Assembly: GCA_036346395.1 (NCBI GenBank)
Contig: CM070594.1
Coordinates: forward strand, 22,415,385 to 22,479,384
Direction of reading: 5' to 3'
Source: Hsuehochloa calcarea
Taxonomy: Eukaryota > Streptophyta > Magnoliopsida > Poales > Poaceae
Length of the DNA stretch: 64,000 nt
The notes under the pieces are model-generated. The model ran no database searches. It was not told where the DNA came from and saw nothing but the letters and a program-made list of their open reading frames with translations. The translations under genes and the position numbers were made by a program. Positions 1 to 11,599 of the stretch are shown here, piece by piece. The number at the start of each line of letters is the position of its first letter. The first letter of the stretch is position 1.

Positions 1-2055
1 CTATTGAATTCGATATGTACATGTACAACTAACTAGCTAGCAACGAGGCTTGGTCTAACCAAACCAGTATAAGGGGAAAGAAGAACTAAAGTTGTATTAT
101 GTGAATATTTTTGGCTCTCGAGTGCCCATCTTGAAAATAGTGCACTTTAAGATGCCCTAATGAATTAATAATAAAAAAGAACAGACATATTTGAGAAATT
201 AATATATTTAATAAGGACGTCCTTTATAAAAACAACACAAGGACGGCTTCACTACAAACAACGTCTAGTTATAAATGATTAGCAACCATTTTCTCCCAAA
301 GATATAATCTATATTCTTTGTTTAAACATATACTGCTACCATTAATATCACAAATGAAACCAATTCTACAAACATGGAAATTAAATCGAATTGATAATGT
401 TCTAAAAATTCTAATATTCGAATTTTTTCATATGATATGCAATCCTTTATTTTCCACTTGTAGTTTTTTTTTAATTGTTCATCGTATATGTACCGCTAAC
501 CCAGTTAAATATAGGACTAATCAGACGAGCAGACCACCTTGTTAGCTAGATAAATAAAAAATGTGGTGTCGTCTTCGCAGTGCCTTGCTGTCGTCTCCGG
601 CCGCCCGCTGGTCCTCGCCGCCGCTTTCTGATTTCGAGCCATGTCTCCACTTCATCGATCTGCGGGCGAGTTCCTTAGCAGACCTGCTCACATCCTAGCT
701 AGCTTCGGTGGTCATGGCGTCAGCATACACTTGTTTGCTGCTGGAGATCATGGGAGGATTCGTGGAAGCACGGGAGAGTAATGGGGGAAGCAGCCGTGTT
801 GTTGTGCCTGCGCGTCGAGTGAGGAGAGAAACACGGAGAGAAGCTTCACGAGACGCATACGGGAGCGTACTTCTAACCATTACTAGGAAAGGATCGGACG
901 TGTCCTGGGGTTCAAACCCGCAAGGTACATATCATCGAACAGCTTTATATTAAATAAGTTTTGAGCATCTTTTATTAAATTGATAAATTGGTGATGATTG
1001 CTGTTTTTCTAGGGACTATTTAGTAATTTCTCCATTTGAGAAAAGACTACTTAAATCAAAAAGGACTTCTGGAGGGATTTACCTATCATTTGGTTTGAGG
1101 GGAGGATAAGGTTAGTGGAAACTAACTCCACCGATGCATGGGGAGAGAAAAGGGGCTTCGGCCCTTTTTTGCCTTGAGTAGTTGGCGGCTGCGTGATTTT
1201 TTCTCCGGTGGAGCTGGTACCTCCGGGATGCTTGGATCTCGCGGCATGGTGGGCAGCAGTTGAGCATCCTCCTCCTCCTTTTTAATGGGGTATCTCCTTC
1301 AGTTCTTGGGGGCTAGAAAAACAATCAGATCTGAAATTTTTCTTTTGATTGTGAGTTTTCTTCCGGTTTGAGCTCTGGTTTGGGAGAGAATCTTGAGCTT
1401 GTAGGCCTCTGTGGTGACTCCTTTGGCTGTGGTTGGTAAGCTCTCGATCCCCTCTCGGCACATCCTGTTGGTTCCCTTCCGAGGTACTTCTTTTCTATGG
1501 GTTACCGTGGGGAATCCAATCTAGTGCACTGTGAGGTTTTGACTCTTGGCCAACCGTGAACTTGATCTTTGGAAGAAAAAACCAATGGCTTTGATTGTGG
1601 TGCTCGGTGTTGGAGTGTACTCGGCCAGTACACTGTGGTATTCTTGTGCGGCTTCAACCTGTTCCTGGACTTTGATCTTCGGTTGATTCCGAAATTCAAA
1701 GAGGGGCATTGTATCTCCGAATACTTCGTCTTTTGCAAGGATTTGCAAGGCGATAGTTTTTCTGAGACAGTGTCTTTGGACACGCCTTGCATATTATCTT
1801 CAGGGTGGTTTTGATTACCACCGCTTCAGTGAGTATTGTGCCTTTGCTTTGCCTTCGGCTGATTCTTTCATATACTTAATTACAGTGCTAGTTGATACTC
1901 AATATCTGTGTTATTTCTGGTATCTAAATCTAGCTATGAAGAAATAGCAAATTGTTCAGTGGGCTGTGTTGACTTGCTCAATGATGATAATGGTCAAATA
2001 CTGAGATTGAACTGATAATCATTTCATACTTGAGCTCTAAGAAGAATGCTAACTA
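1..2055. other. Unclassified flanking DNA, no supported gene
   Basis: I see no protein domain and no structural RNA here. 1-550 is AT-rich. 560-950 is GC-rich with a short plus-strand reading frame at 708-953 that I do not recognise. A donor-like AAG|GTACAT near 925 and a TTTTTCTAG acceptor near 1012 would be compatible with a decayed exon-intron pair, but nothing else supports a gene. 1110-1860 reads like leader or intron sequence, with a short inverted repeat (GGTTAGT...ACTAACT) near 1110. The last 170 bp recur at 23424-23593 on the other side of the retroelement stack, so this is the left flank of the A' insertion. It could be non-coding DNA of a gene or an older transposon. Confidence 0.5.
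1886..2055 (+). repeat. 170-bp direct repeat, left copy
   Basis: This segment is repeated at 23424-23593 with the same length and, by eye, four single-base differences and no indels. The two copies flank the truncated A' element exactly: A' starts two or three bases after this copy ends, and the other copy starts where A' gag is cut off. The length is far beyond the 5-bp duplication made by LTR integrase. Confidence 0.9.
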
Positions 2056-2057
2056 TT

Positions 2058-2978
2058 TGTAGCATCCCGTTTTTTTAGAGTTTTTGAATTTTCAAAACTT
2101 TAAAATAGAACCATTTGCTTTTATTGCAAAAAGCTTAATTGGGAAATTCAGAATCAATTGCAGTTTAATATGAATTAATCAAACTTTAATTAAATTAAAG
2201 TTGGTTTAATTGAGATTTCTGGTATTTAAAATCAAAATTATTATTTTAAGAGTTTCCTTGGATTTATTGGATTTTAAAAAATTATTTTTCCTTTTACCTA
2301 AAATTAAAAATTAATTTGTTTGCAAAAGAAAAAAGAAAAGTTAAAGTTAAAAGTATTTTTATTAAGTCCATAATAATTCAAGGAATTTCTGTGAATTTTT
2401 CTAGAATTTTTGGACTCTATTTGCTATTTTCTAAATTGCCTTTGTATTTTTTGAATTTCTGAAAATCGAAAATCCCAGAAAATCCCCTTCACTGTGCGTG
2501 GGCCGAATCTCTTCGGCCCAGCTGCTGTTCCTCCGGCCCTGCCTGCTCCTGTCTTGGCCCATCTCCCCGTGCTCGGCCGCCCTAAGCCGTCCGATCGCCA
2601 TCGCGCCGCCCTGCTGCGCCCACACCTCCTCCTTCCCCTGCCGTCCGATTAAAATCGGACGGTGCCACTATTCTTCTTCCTCCCCCGTACCTTCTTTCTC
2701 CCGCGCGCGCCTCTCCCTCTCTCCTCTGTCGCGCCCGTGAGTGCCGCAGCGCATCTCCCGCCGCCACCTCGGTTCAGCTGCTTGGCCGCACCTCCCGGTC
2801 AGCGCCTCGGCCTCCGCATCCCCCCTTTCCCTCTGCCCCATGCACGGCGCTATGCCCGAGCCTCTGCGCCGCTCCCCCTCTCTCTCCCTCGCCGTGCCCT
2901 CCCCGACGCACCTCCGCCCTTTAAAAAGCGAGCATCGGCTCCGCCTCTTTCCCCTCCCCTTCTCCCGCGCTCTCTTCC
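2058..2978 (+). mobile_element. Element A' 5' LTR, first part (split by B)
   Basis: It starts TGTAGCATCCCG and matches the reverse complement of the A LTRs (8697 and 16844 leftwards) through the AT-rich first 400 bp and into the GC-rich promoter segment. It holds one copy of the CCGTCCGATT...AATCGGACGG palindrome (2640-2664) also seen in A. A TATA-like TTTAAAAAG lies at 2930. The LTR is interrupted at 2978 by element B (duplicated target CTTCC at 2974-2978 and 20527-20531) and resumes at 20532. Both parts together give an LTR of about 2.98 kb. CTATT just before the LTR may be a mutated copy of host CTACT, the expected integration duplication. Confidence 0.85.
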
Positions 2979-4373
2979 TGTAATATCCCGAATCGCAATT
3001 AGTAAGAATAGAAGGTCGAAGGAGTGAAAGACGAGGTTTAAATCAGAAAAATTAGTTTTCGGAGGGGAGATCTGTAAAACTTCGCCAACCAGGGCCGCGG
3101 GCTGCGACCCAGGCCGGCCCAAGAGGGAGGAGCCGGCCACTTAAAAGGGGGGAGGTGCCCCTCCCCCCAACCCTAGCCGCCGGCCTCCCTCTCCCTTGAG
3201 CCGCCCCCCCTTCCACCTCCTCTCCCGGCGACTTCCATCCAGATTGAGCGCTTTATCTTCATCATTCTACGGGTCTTCAAGGGTAACGAAAGTCCCGATT
3301 CGCTGTTTGTATTGGTTTAGTTGCACATTTGTTCATTTGGATTGGTTTAGTCTGCGAATCCAGATCTGTCCAGAATAGTGCAGTAGGTTGTGCGGCAGAT
3401 TGAAGACCTTTAGAGGCTGAATCTCAGGTCGACGTCTCCTAGAGTTATGTTCCTGGTTTCGTTAGCTTTCTTTTGGCACCGAGATCATGAGATTCCACCC
3501 TGTGGTTTAGAAATTATTAATTTTTAACCGCACACTACTCTGTCTGTCAGAAATTTTGGGGACTGTATGTTGATCGTCAGTTTTGTTCAAGTTAGAACCA
3601 GATTCAGGGAGGCCACCCAAATAGGTTTATGAATATAATTTCTCCATGATTCCAGATTGATAAAGATCATCTCCATAGGATCAGTAGACTGAAAGTTACA
3701 GGCTTTTCTTTACGACTGTTCTGAAATCTGGACAGGTTTCTGTCGGTGACTTCTTGGGCAGTTTGGTCCTCTATTTTGGCCGAATCAGGGGATCTCACCA
3801 TCTAAAGTTTCGTAGCCTGGTTCGTTAGGAATAGATGAGCACTAGTTTCAGGTCTTTAGGAGTTACAGATAATTAATGATGAATTTTATCGTACAACTGC
3901 CAGTAGAGTAGTAATCTGGTCTTTTGGATGAAGTTGTCAAATTGAACCCTTGGTTGCGTGGGTTGGTTAGAGGGTATGATAGGACACGTGTAGATACGTC
4001 ATACCTTGTTATTCTTATTCTGTGTAAATACTTGTGTAGGCGGTGAGGTGGTGGGTGGAAGGACACCTTCGTTGCTTCCTAGTACGTCGCAGCACGGAAG
4101 GCAAGTACTGTTTGTTAATTTGTGTTGTTTTCAAAGGAATGCATGATGATGTGTTGAATATATGATTATTCTTGTGTTGTGCTCATGATGTGGATATATT
4201 TCATTATTTATGTTTCTTGTGATACATGATTCATTCCATTCATGCATGCTTCGTTTCTGTCCACGGGAGTGGAAATTTGATTAAGTCCCATCAATCCAAT
4301 ATGGGCATATGAGACCCACCATTCCAATGTGGGTAGTGTTGACCACCATTCTAATGTGGCAACTTGGACACCC
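2979..4373 (+). repeat. Element B 5' LTR, 3' part deleted
   Basis: It aligns with the 3' LTR from 18578 up to the GGACACC motif, then jumps into pol at about 4374. The missing LTR tail is about 550 bp. A TATA-like TTAAAA is at 3141-3146, followed by a C/G-rich start region. Candidate intron 1 begins at 3283 (AGG|GTAACG) and ends at 4039 (TTGTGTAG). The following 61-nt segment 4040-4100 ends at an AG|GCAAGT donor. Most of the second intron-like stretch is lost in the deletion. Confidence 0.88.
4040..4100 (+). other. Predicted 61-nt LTR mini-exon (B 5' LTR)
   Basis: Bounded by TTGTGTAG upstream and GCAAGT downstream. The same layout and the same 61-nt length occur at 19636-19696 (B 3'), 37813-37873 (solo B), 27557-27617 and 33984-34044 (C), and 49223-49283 and 56352-56412 (E), although the sequence between the borders differs between families. 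61 is not a multiple of three, so it is unlikely to be coding. Splicing is inferred, not shown. Confidence 0.5.
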
Positions 4374-5613
4374 AGTTTAGCTTCGTGGATTGACGAGATC
4401 CCGGTGGTAAGGGACTACCCAGATGAACTTCCAGGCTTGCCACCCGCGCGGGGTGTGGAGTTTCGCATCGACCTTGTTCCGAGTACTCGGCCCATTTCAA
4501 TGTCTCCATATCGTCTGCCTCGTCCATTTCAGGACGAGTTGAAGAAACAGTTGGACGAATTGTTGGCTAAGGGTTTAATCAGGCGGAGTGTATCGCCATG
4601 GGGAGCTCCTGTTCTGTTCACGGAAAAGAAGGATGGAAGTTGGTGTATGTGTATTGATTACCGTGCAATTAATGCGGTTACGATCAAAAACAAATATCCT
4701 CTACCTCGCATTGAGGATTTGTTTGATCGATTGAAGGGAGCCTAGGTGTTTTCCAAGATTGATCTCCAGTCTGGATATAATCAGATCTGGGTGCGTGAGC
4801 AGGATATAGAAAAGACTGCATTCTCCACCAGGTATGAGCATTATGAATTTACAGTCATGTCGTTTGGATTGACTAATGCACCAGCAGTCTTTATGGAGAC
4901 CATGAACAGCATGCTACACGAGTACTTGGATGATTTCGTAGTGGTGTTCATCGACGATATCCTTATCTATTCCAAGACTATTGAGAATCATGATTACTAG
5001 TTGAGGTTGGTCCTAGAAACCTTGAGAAAACACAACTTCTATGCCAAACTGAAGAAATGTGAATTTTGGATTTCAGAGGTGAGCTTTCTGGGTCATATAA
5101 TTAATCCACAGGGAGTTGCCGTTGATCCTAGCAAGGTCTCGACAGTGGTGGATTGGAAGAGGCCGACCAATGTGAAGGAGGTGAGGAGTTTTCTGGGTTT
5201 AGCGGGGTATTACCGGCGTTTTGTACAGGACTTCTCCATTATTGCCAAGCCGATGTCGACTTACGCAGAAAGGGTAAAGTTTGATGGATGAAGATTGTGG
5301 CGCACTTTTGCATATTAAAGGAAAAACTGGTGACCTCTCCTATTCTCACTCTTCCCGAGCCGGGAAAGCGATTCACCGTCTATTCTGATGCGTCTCGAGT
5401 GGGATCGGGCTGTGTGCTTATGCTAGACGGTAAAGTGATCGCCTATGCATCGAGACAGTTGAAGAAGCATGAACAGAATTATCCCACCCATGATTTAGAG
5501 CTTGCTGCAATGATTCACGCCTTGAAGATCTGGCGTCATTATTTGTACGGCGAATCTTGTGATATATTCACTGATCACAAGAGTCTGAAATACATCTTTA
5601 CCCAGAAGGACTT
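4374..5613 (+). pseudogene. Element B pol, reverse transcriptase to RNase H (first part)
   Basis: Ty3/gypsy polyprotein fragment. It opens at the entrance of RT (a DELPGLPP motif followed by RIDLVP), passes the VFSKIDL and FGLTNAP motifs and the catalytic FIDD (about 4950), and the VRSFLGLAGYYRRF connection. RNase H shows YSDAS, DLELAA and FTDHKS, so its acidic residues are present. Two in-frame TAG stops (4743-4745 and 4998-5000) interrupt an otherwise continuous frame. A frameshift near 5271-5291 sits where relatives read a lysine/glycine-rich turn. The protein is cut after TQKD by insertion of element A and resumes at 16850. It is not functional as it stands. Confidence 0.92.
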
Positions 5614-7536
5614 TGTCGGACCCCGGGTGTCACACAATCCCCGAGACCCTCTGTGCATACCAAGCTAGTCCCATGATCAGTAGCTAGCTTGCACAGTTAC
5701 AACAATGATGTAATCATAACCATTCAACAACGAACTAATGAAGCAGACAAAGTAATATTAATTAAAACAGCAAAGACCTTATGGTCAAGGTTCTTACAAA
5801 AGTCGCCTCACAGGGCTTAGTAACAACAGAGTATTTGGCAGCGGAAATCTCAAAAATACGTGGAGCCCAATCGACATGCCCACAGGCTATCGAGTGGAGG
5901 ACGTGACCTAGTTCGCAAAGTCTTCAAAGTAGCCTTCTTCATAGTACTCAACATTTCCTGGTTCTTCTGCTGGGACTGATCAACAAAGGGCATAAAGCCG
6001 TGAGTACATAAAGTACTCAGCAAGTCGTAGAGAAATGTATGCACATAGTATTCATGCCAGGCTTAAACAAGGATGGCTTTATGGTTAATTTGCGTAAAGC
6101 AAGTTTAACGATAAATACAATAATTAGATGGCAAAGAGATTTCAAAAGAATAATACATAGATAACCAAGTTCTTTTGAATCAAGCGGTGAACATCCGTTC
6201 ACTTCCCAACCATTCCAACCAAACGTTTCCATCGAACCAAACCACATTTTTGAAAATACTACCCCTTGCGCGAAATCACGAGGCATGTCCGTAACCGGGG
6301 ACACGGCTATTCGAATAGATTTTGACACTCTGCAGAGGTTGTGCGACTTTACCCACAAGACACGAATTCTCTAGTTTGTTTGGCATCCGTCGATACCACC
6401 GATCACTTCCTTAGGTGAGTAGTCTAGAGCACGTGACAAGGCTTTTACAAAGTTCCATTTTGCCTCGGTTACGCCTCGCTAAGGTTTCACCATCACGACC
6501 CCTCTTGCGCCAATAAATGTACCACAACAGAACCGACTCAAAACTTTCCTAATTAATTGGCCAAGTCCGTCCCATACCGGACTTATGGTTGCACGAGGTG
6601 ACCCAGATCAATGACTTGCAAAGTTAAGTCCTTAGTTGGCTGCTCAGACAAGTCTACCACAACCCAATGTGCATTACGCACCCACTCTAGCTTCCTACTT
6701 CAAGCCCGAGCATAAATCATTTTTGTTCATTCCCAACCAAGTGGCAATCCCTGCCATGGCACAACATCTTTTAATAAAAGTGGCCTCACACCACTGTTCC
6801 ATAGTTCCATTAGTCAAATTTCATTAATCATTGAACATGTGATCGAAAGCCTCGCGGGTAACTAAAGCAAGACTAAGCAATACTACGCTCCCAAGTTGGT
6901 ATACAATCATGTCCAACTAGCATTAACCATCCTAAGGTGTCCAAGGATATATGTCATTCAAGGAGACATTTCATTTTCAATTTATCAAGGAGGCATAATG
7001 GCAATTTGGTAATTATCTACTCCCAAAACTATTTTTAATAAAACTAGCCATGCATGATAATTTGAAGCAATATACTTTTGTAAAAGGGGTTCAACATGGT
7101 CAAAGGCCTACGACTTGCCTTCGTTGACGAGGAGAGGGTCTTCGGTCATCGGGTTGAAGAAATCTTCCGAAACGCCGGAATCTACACGTGCGAGAATAGC
7201 AACAAATAAATAAAACAGCACCAAATGAACTCCAAAAATTACAAAACCAGTACCAAATGAAAGAGGATGAATTTATATGAATTTAGAAATTTGGATCACC
7301 CAAATCGGAGTTCGGATGTGAAAGTTATAGCCAAAAGAAGTTTCAAAATCACATAAAATGATGGAATTGGATTTTTCGGATTTTCGGAATTATTTTTCTA
7401 TTGAAAAATCCGGTTTTGACGTCGGCGATTGCATGGCGCTGCGTCGCGCGCGCTACGTGGCGACCACGCGGCAAAATCGATGACGCGGCGCGACGTGGCG
7501 CCACGTGGGTGGCCACGTGGGCTCGGGCCCGTGGTC

Positions 7537-7564
7537 GAGAGAGAGAGAGAGAGAGAGAGAGAGA
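7537..7564. repeat. (GA)n microsatellite in the A 3' LTR
   Basis: An uninterrupted GA run; a second purer/impurer run lies at 7684-7716, and matching runs in the 5' LTR are at about 15680-15712 and 15833-15870. On the coding (minus) strand these are CT runs just downstream of the TATA box, a common setting for plant leader sequence. Confidence 0.85.
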
Positions 7565-7724
7565 CGGCGCGCGGCGGCCGGAGCTGGGAAGACGGCGGCG
7601 TCGCGAGAGGAGAAGCGGTGGCGGCGGAGAACGGCGACGCGAGGCGACGAGCTGGGAAGACGGAGGAGCGGCGCGAAACGTCCGAGAGAGAGGAGAGAGA
7701 GAGAGAGAGAGAGAGCGAACGCGG

Positions 7725-7734
7725 TATTTTTATA
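7725..7734 (-). promoter_or_regulatory. TATA box of the A 3' LTR
   Basis: Minus strand TATAAAAATA in an otherwise very GC-rich segment, followed downstream by a CT-rich tract. The matching position in the 5' LTR reads TATAAATA (15882-15889). Confidence 0.65.
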
Positions 7735-8717
7735 GAACTTCGCGGCGGCAGGGCGGCCTTGGCGGACGGCGCAGCGTGGCGTGGCGGCGCGGAGGCGAGG
7801 CGAGATTTAGGCGAGGCACGGCGCGACGCGACGGAGGCGGGACAGACGGCAAGGCGCGAGATTCGCGGCGGCGGATTCGCGGCGGCGTGGGAGAGAGAGC
7901 GGCGGCGGCGGCGAGACGAAGAGGGAGCCGTCCGATTGCGACGACGGTGGGGAGCGGAGGAGGCGCGGTGAGAGAGCCGTCCGATTCGACGGACGGTTAG
8001 GAAGTCAAAGGGCGCGGGAGGAGATGGCGGCCGTCCGATTGCGTCGGACGGTGGGAGCGAAGAGGCGCGGCGACGGATGCGGCCGGATGAAGATCCGACG
8101 GCGGAGAAGAAAGAGCGGCGCGGCGAAACGAGGACGCTTGGATGAGGATCCAACGGCCGAGGTGAAGGGGAGGCGCGGGAGCGGGCCGGCGGAGCGGAGG
8201 CGGGCCGCGGGAGTGGGCCGGAGGCGGGAATAGGGATTGGGCCGGGAGAGATTCGGCCCAAGAATAGTAAAAGGAATTAAAATACGTTTTTGATTTTAGA
8301 AATTCAAACAAATCAAAAAGCAATTTAGAAAATAGCAAATAGACTCCAAAAATTCTAGAAAAATTCACAGAAAATCCTTGAATTATTATGGACTTAATAA
8401 AAATACTTTTAACTTTAAATTTCCTTTTTCTTTTGCAAATAAATTAATTTTTAATTTCGGGAAAAAGGAAAATAAATTTCTAAAATCCAATAAATCCAAG
8501 AAAATTCTTAAAATAATAATTTTGATTTTTAAATTCCAGAAAATTCAATTAAACCAACTTTAATTTAATTGAAGTTTGATTAACTCATATTAAACTGCAA
8601 ATGAATTTTTCTAAAATTTCAAAATTAGCTTTTGGCAAATAGAAACGAATGGTTCTCTTTTAAAATTTTCAAAAACTCCGAAAAACGGGACGCTACAAAC
8701 CTACCCCTCTTAAAGGG

Positions 8718-9920
8718 AATCTCGACCAGAGATTGGTGACTAGAGAATAGGTGGGGAAACTCAGCCTTGAGGTCATCTTCTCGTTCCCAAGTGGCTTCTT
8801 CTTCGGCGTGGTTGCTCCACTGGACCTTGCAGAAGCGGATGGTCTTGCTTCTTGTCACTCGTTCTGCTACTTTCAAGATCTTGATGGGATGCTCCTTGTA
8901 GGTGAGGTCTTCTTGCAGGGCAATTGCTTCCATTGGCATATGCTCTTCGGGCACACGCAAACACTTCTTCAACTGTGACACGTGGAAGACATTGTGCACA
9001 TCGGCGGTGAGCGGGAGCTCCAAGCGTAGCGACTTCTCCTCTTCGGGCTAGAACTGGGAAAGGCCCGATGTACCTTGGTGCAAGCTTTCCGCTTACTCTG
9101 AAACGACGCATCCCTTTGAGAGGCGATACCTTCAGGTACACATGATCTCCAGGTGCAAAAGGTAGATCTCGGCGACGGTTATCAGCATAACTCTTCCTGC
9201 ACAGTGCATCTTTGTTTTGACCTTTCTCGATTGATCGAACTTGCTCTTGGCTTTTTCCAAAATATCTGCCCAAACACTTGTCTTTCTCCTACTTCATTCC
9301 AATACAAGGGGTTCTGCATTTTCTTAGTAAAGAGCTTGAAATGGAGACATCTGAGGCTTGACTGTGCTCGTTGTTATAAGAAAACTCGCATAAGGTAGCA
9401 TTTGATCCCAAGCTGTCGATTTGCTAAGGCACAAGCCCTTAACATATCTTCTAGGATTTGATTTACTCTTTACATCATCCATCCGTGCAGGGATGATAAG
9501 TCATCTTGAAATTTAGATTAGTACCCAAAACAACATGCAACCACGCCAAAATCTTGAGGTGAATCGGATCCTCGATCGACACGATCTTCTTGACCTCCAT
9601 CTTTGGCACACTATCTTTGCCATGTACAATTACGCGATCTATCTCGAGTAAGTAGTCTTGGTGGGAGAAAGTGGCGACTTTGGTTAGACGATCCACAATT
9701 ACCCAGATAGAATCATATCTGACCTTGTCCTTGGCAAACCAAAGATAAAATCCATGCCAATTTCTTCCCACTTCCATTCGGCACTCTCAAGGGTTGCGGA
9801 GTCCAGCAGGTCTTTGATGCTCGGCTTTAACTCACGATGGACATCACATTGAGCTACATACTCGGCAATCTCACGCTTCATGCTAGGCCACCAATACATT
9901 TCTTTAAGGTCTTGGTACAT
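8718..9920 (-). pseudogene. Element A pol: integrase and chromodomain
   Basis: Broken integrase region. From the right: a zinc-binding part ending with a C-x2-x spacing (YVAQCDVHRE, where the usual second Cys is not aligned), then the core start EIGMDFIFGLP and DSIWVIVDRLTKVATF. The usual SDRD core motif is altered (reads SIED), and the TDG tail of the core ends at about 9475. The C-terminal part carries GKLAPRYIGPF, VHNVFHVSQLKK and a chromodomain-like end with EEEATWEREDDLKAEFPHLF. The parts lie in different frames over 9273-8773 and 9023-8718. In an active element this protein would integrate cDNA and target heterochromatin. Confidence 0.88.
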
Positions 9921-10151
9921 CTTTGTGCTTCGAGGTGAATGGAGTACAAAGTTTCATGGGCTTCCTTGAGTATCACCGCTAAGCTCTTTACGATCTGGAA
10001 CACAGATTAAACTTGTCAAACCAAATGGTGCCTTGCTCATCTTCTGAAAATCTCAAGGCTTTACCCTTCTTCATGTTGCTCTTAATTTCCTTAATATTGG
10101 CATCTTCAACTTGAGCTTCCTTGATCTGATTCCGCAAAGTGGGTTGAACTT

Positions 10152-10628
10152 CTAGGCGCCTAGGTAACCTTCTTCAACCAACTCTAACTTGAGCTTGGAA
10201 TTCTTCATGCGGTGGTGATTTTCCTTGATCGTCGGGTATTGCGATGAACTTTTCTCGCTCAAGGCATCCGCCACAACATTAGCTTTGCACAGGTGGTAAT
10301 GGATTCCAATATCATAATCCTTGATTAACTCTAACCACCTTCTTTGCCTCATATTAAGATCAGCCTGAGTGAAAATGTACTTCAAGCTCTTATGGTCCGT
10401 ATAGACTTCACAGCGATTACCAATAAGGTAATGACGCCATATCTTTAAAGCATGCACTACGGCAGCTAACTCCAAGTCGTGAGTGCGGTAATTCACTTCA
10501 TGAGGCCTCAATTGACGGGAAGCATAAGCTACTACCTTCCTTTCTTGCATCAGGACACAACCAAGTCCTTGCCGGGATGCATCACAGAAAATCTCAAAAT
10601 CCTTCCGGACATCGGGCAAAATCAACAC
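10152..10628 (-). pseudogene. Element A pol: RNase H (open, 158 aa)
   Basis: The best-preserved coding part of A. It reads CDASRQGLGCVLMQ, YASRQLRPHE, DLELAAVVHALKIWRHYL and TDHKSLKYIFTQ, then LNMRQRRWLE and HYH..KANVVADALS. The acidic residues of the Ty3/gypsy RNase H (D, E, D) are visible. The frame is open but detached from RT by a frameshift near 10640, so it is called a pseudogene. Confidence 0.9.
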
Positions 10629-10666
10629 CGGAGCCGTGGTGGGCGCTTCTTCAACTCTTGAAAACT

Positions 10667-11560
10667 TTACTCACAATCTGTTGTCCAAGCAAATTTCTTT
10701 TCTTTCTTCAACAGCTGAGTGAGGGGTCTTGCTATCTTGGAGAATCCTTCTATGAATCGGCGATAGTATCCTGCCATTCCAAGAAAACTTCTGACCTGAG
10801 GCACTGACTTGGGTGACTCCCAATTAAGCACATCCTTAACCTTGCTAGGTTTAACAGACACTCCTTCTGCAGACATGACATGTCCCAAGAAAGTAACTTC
10901 TTTCATCCAAAACTCACACTTGCTGAATTTAGCATAGAGTTGATGATCTCTAAGCTTATTCAGGACCAAACGGAGGTGCTCTTCATGCTCTTCTTCACTC
11001 TTGGAATACACCAAAATATCGTCAATGAAGACAATGACGAACTTGTCCAAATACTCCATGAATACTTTATTCATCAAATTCATAAAGTAAGCGAGGGCAT
11101 TGGTCAATCCAAATGACATGATTGTGAACTCATACACCCATACCGGTTGAGAAAGTCGTCTTGGGAATATCTTACGGGCGAATCTTGGTGGTGGTATCGA
11201 CCTCAAGTCTATCTTGGAGAACACACCGCTCCTTTCAACCGTCAAACAAATCATCGATCTGGGCGGAGGGTACTTGTTCTTGATGGTGACCTCATTGAGG
11301 CTCGGTAATCCACACACATCCGTTGGGTACCATCCTTCTTTGCAACAAAGATCACTGGGCTCCCAAGGTGAAGAACTTGGTCGGACAAAACCTTTCTCTT
11401 GCATTTCTTCAATTTGCTTCTTCAGCTCAACCAAATCATTGACAGGCAATCTGTAGGGTCTCTTGAAAATAGGTGGAGTTCCTGGAACAAGATTGATGAC
11501 AAACTCCAAGTCTCGATGCAGTGGGATTCGGGTAGGTCATCGGAAAGACATCCAAAACTC
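10667..11560 (-). pseudogene. Element A pol: reverse transcriptase
   Basis: Shows INLVPGTPP, the palm entrance KNKYPPPR, VFSKIDL, MSFGLTNA, the catalytic FIDD in VIVFIDDILVYSK, and LGMAGYYRRFIEGFSKIA. Between KIDL and MSFGLT the reading is scrambled over about 20 residues by compensating indels, and the N-terminal QDxS/TPF-type region is also disturbed. Consistent with a recently inserted but frame-damaged or poorly sequenced copy. Confidence 0.9.
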
Positions 11561-11599
11561 TCGACTCGGCACTTCTTCCATAGATACAACACTAGCACT

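Larger units (their letters stand above)
5614..8697 (-). repeat. Element A 3' LTR (3,084 bp)
   Basis: It pairs with 13772-16844. On the minus strand: AT-rich start, three imperfect CCGTCCGATT palindromes (about 7927-8055), a GC-rich promoter with TATA box (7725-7734), a CT-rich start region, then the predicted acceptor GTGTAG|A (7182), mini-exon 7119-7181 (63 nt), donor AG|GCAAGT (7113-7120), the palindrome CTATTCGAATAG (6307-6318), a GTCCG/CGGAC hairpin near 6570-6590 and a GAGTAC/GTACTC hairpin (6002-6018). Long apparent reading frames in the GC-rich part are by-products of composition. Confidence 0.93.

Noticed and set aside
890..930. B-box-like GGTTCAAACCC, possible tRNA or SINE
   Set aside because: No proper T-arm pairing and no A box at the right distance.
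1110..1860. Protein-coding gene (frame at 1569-1814)
   Set aside because: Single short frame, no similarity recognised, equally long frames on the opposite strand.
7398..8261. Long minus-strand open frame (287 codons), and a 327-codon one at 15535-16518
   Set aside because: Both are R/S/P-rich translations of the GC-rich LTR promoter segment; the two LTR copies do not keep the same frame and no domain is present.
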